From assembly GCF_002995495.1 (NCBI RefSeq), contig NZ_PVZV01000004.1, positions 682,001-746,000 of the forward strand: 64,000 nt of DNA, given 5' to 3'. The notes beneath the pieces were generated by a model, which was not told the DNA's origin, did not search any database, and worked only from the letters and a program-made list of their open reading frames with translations. Below are positions 63,593 to 64,000 of this stretch, piece by piece. Position numbers and translations under genes: made by a program. The stretch's first letter is position 1, and every line of letters begins with the position of its first letter. This stretch comes from Actinocorallia populi (GTDB taxonomy: Bacteria; Actinomycetota; Actinomycetes; Streptosporangiales; Streptosporangiaceae).

Positions 63593-63665
63593 GGGGCTAT
63601 AGCGCAGTTGGTAGCGCGCCTCCATGGCATGGAGGAGGTCTGGGGTTCGAATCCCCATAGCTCCA
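63593..63665 (+). tRNA. tRNA-Ala (anticodon GGC)
   Basis: A 73-nt cloverleaf: acceptor GGGGCTA/TAGCTCC with one G-T pair, anticodon stem CCTCC/GGAGG with loop ATGGCAT (anticodon GGC), T-arm GGGGTTCGAATCCCC and discriminator A. The CCA end is not encoded. Confidence 0.95.
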
Positions 63666-63670
63666 CAACA

Positions 63671-63700
63671 AAGGCCCGTGATCGCGAGATCACGGGCCTT
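63671..63700 (+). terminator. Terminator after tRNA-Ala
   Basis: AAGGCCCGTGATC and GATCACGGGCCTT form a perfect 13-bp stem with a 4-nt loop, 5 nt after the tRNA. It can also serve the converging minus-strand gene. Confidence 0.88.
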
Positions 63701-63715
63701 CGCCGTTTCAGAGGC

Positions 63716-64000
63716 TCATTCGGTCGCGGTGTAGGCGGCGATGGTGCGCTCGGCCGCCGCCCGCGCCTGGGCCTCGGGCGTGCCGCCAGCGATGGCGGCC
63801 TCGCACCACGCCTGGTTGCTCCCGGTCATGAACCGCAGGCCCTCCGGGGACGTCGACCAGGCCATGGCCTCGGCCGGGTCCACCGCCTCCCCGCTCGACA
63901 GGTGGAGCGTCAGCCCCACCACCGCCATGTCCCAGCCGATGCCCACCGCCCCCGGGCCGAACTCCGCCCAGCGCTCGTCGTCCACGTGGGCGATGTGGCG
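63716..64000 (-). CDS. C-terminal part of an SRPBCC-like protein (cut by window edge)
   Basis: The minus-strand frame is open from the right edge to TGA 63716-63718, 94 codons. It reads RHIAHVDDERWAEFGPGAVG, IGWDMAVVGLTLHL and a C-terminal helix with AERTIAAY. The FGPGAVGxGWD motif is typical of the C-terminal region of actinobacterial SRPBCC/AHSA1-like proteins, small-ligand-binding folds often paired with ArsR regulators. The N-terminal domain lies beyond the window, so the assignment is tentative. The GTG at 63985 is internal, not the start. Confidence 0.5.
   Translation of the reverse strand, partial: RHIAHVDDERWAEFGPGAVGIGWDMAVVGLTLHLSSGEAVDPAEAMAWSTSPEGLRFMTGSNQAWCEAAIAGGTPEAQARAAAERTIAAYTATE

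Noticed and set aside
1-64000. CRISPR arrays, rRNA operons and prophage structural genes.
   Set aside because: No regularly spaced short repeats, rRNA sequence or capsid/tail proteins were seen anywhere in the window.

Overview
The window is high-GC, actinobacterial-type DNA with many GTG starts, frequent 1-4 nt stop/start overlaps and long stable hairpins as terminators. A complete mreB-mreC-mreD-mrdA-rodA cluster, the rplU-rpmA-obgE-proB-proA-nadD-rsfS order and the clpP1-clpP2-clpX order point to a morphologically complex actinomycete. By family resemblance this is probably Streptosporangiales (Actinomadura/Nonomuraea-like); the order is inference.

Region 1 (1-13.6 kb) is an accessory defence island. 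It starts at the left edge with an IS30-family element whose end abuts the 3' remnant of a small helix-turn-helix gene. Next is a TIGR04141-family gene (minus strand), divergent from rmuC. Then come a fusion of HTH, degenerate N6-methylase and specificity-like domains, and hsdM, hsdS and hsdR, which are tightly packed on the plus strand. One 16-bp palindrome (GATAAYCCCCCTTATC) sits between the divergent genes and again in front of the fusion/hsd operon. In all three directions a -10-like hexamer lies 33-34 nt from it, so the whole set looks like one co-regulated unit. The right flank holds a decayed group II intron reverse-transcriptase fragment with an unusual hairpin and a frameshifted unknown gene. 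It ends at the 3' side of a tRNA-Gly gene, a classic integration site.

Region 2 (13.6-22.4 kb) is metabolic and transport: a divergent AraC regulator/DUF1772 pair, a two-subunit acyl-CoA dehydrogenase operon, a DMT-like membrane protein, a cation/proton antiporter with its TrkA-C regulatory subunit, a NarK nitrate transporter and tRNA-Pro.

Region 3 (22.6-38.3 kb) is protein quality control and housekeeping: tig, clpP1, clpP2 and clpX; a three-gene overlapping signalling operon (two NarL-type histidine kinases and one response regulator); a proline/glutamine-rich membrane protein; valS, folC and DUF4233; an MFS-like protein; and ndk.

Region 4 (38.4-64 kb) is the cell-elongation operon (mreBCD, mrdA, rodA), a radical SAM/DUF2344 pair, RNase E/G with a repetitive acidic N-terminus, and L21, L27 and Obg. 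It continues with proline biosynthesis, an exported metallophosphoesterase, an M48 protease, nadD, a GH65 phosphorylase with its phosphoglucomutase-like partner, rsfS, a histidine phosphatase, tRNA-Ala and a partial gene at the right edge.

The best candidate for something unusual is Region 1: a type I restriction-modification system with three extra genes (TIGR04141, RmuC and an HTH/pseudo-methylase/TRD fusion) under a shared palindromic control element.
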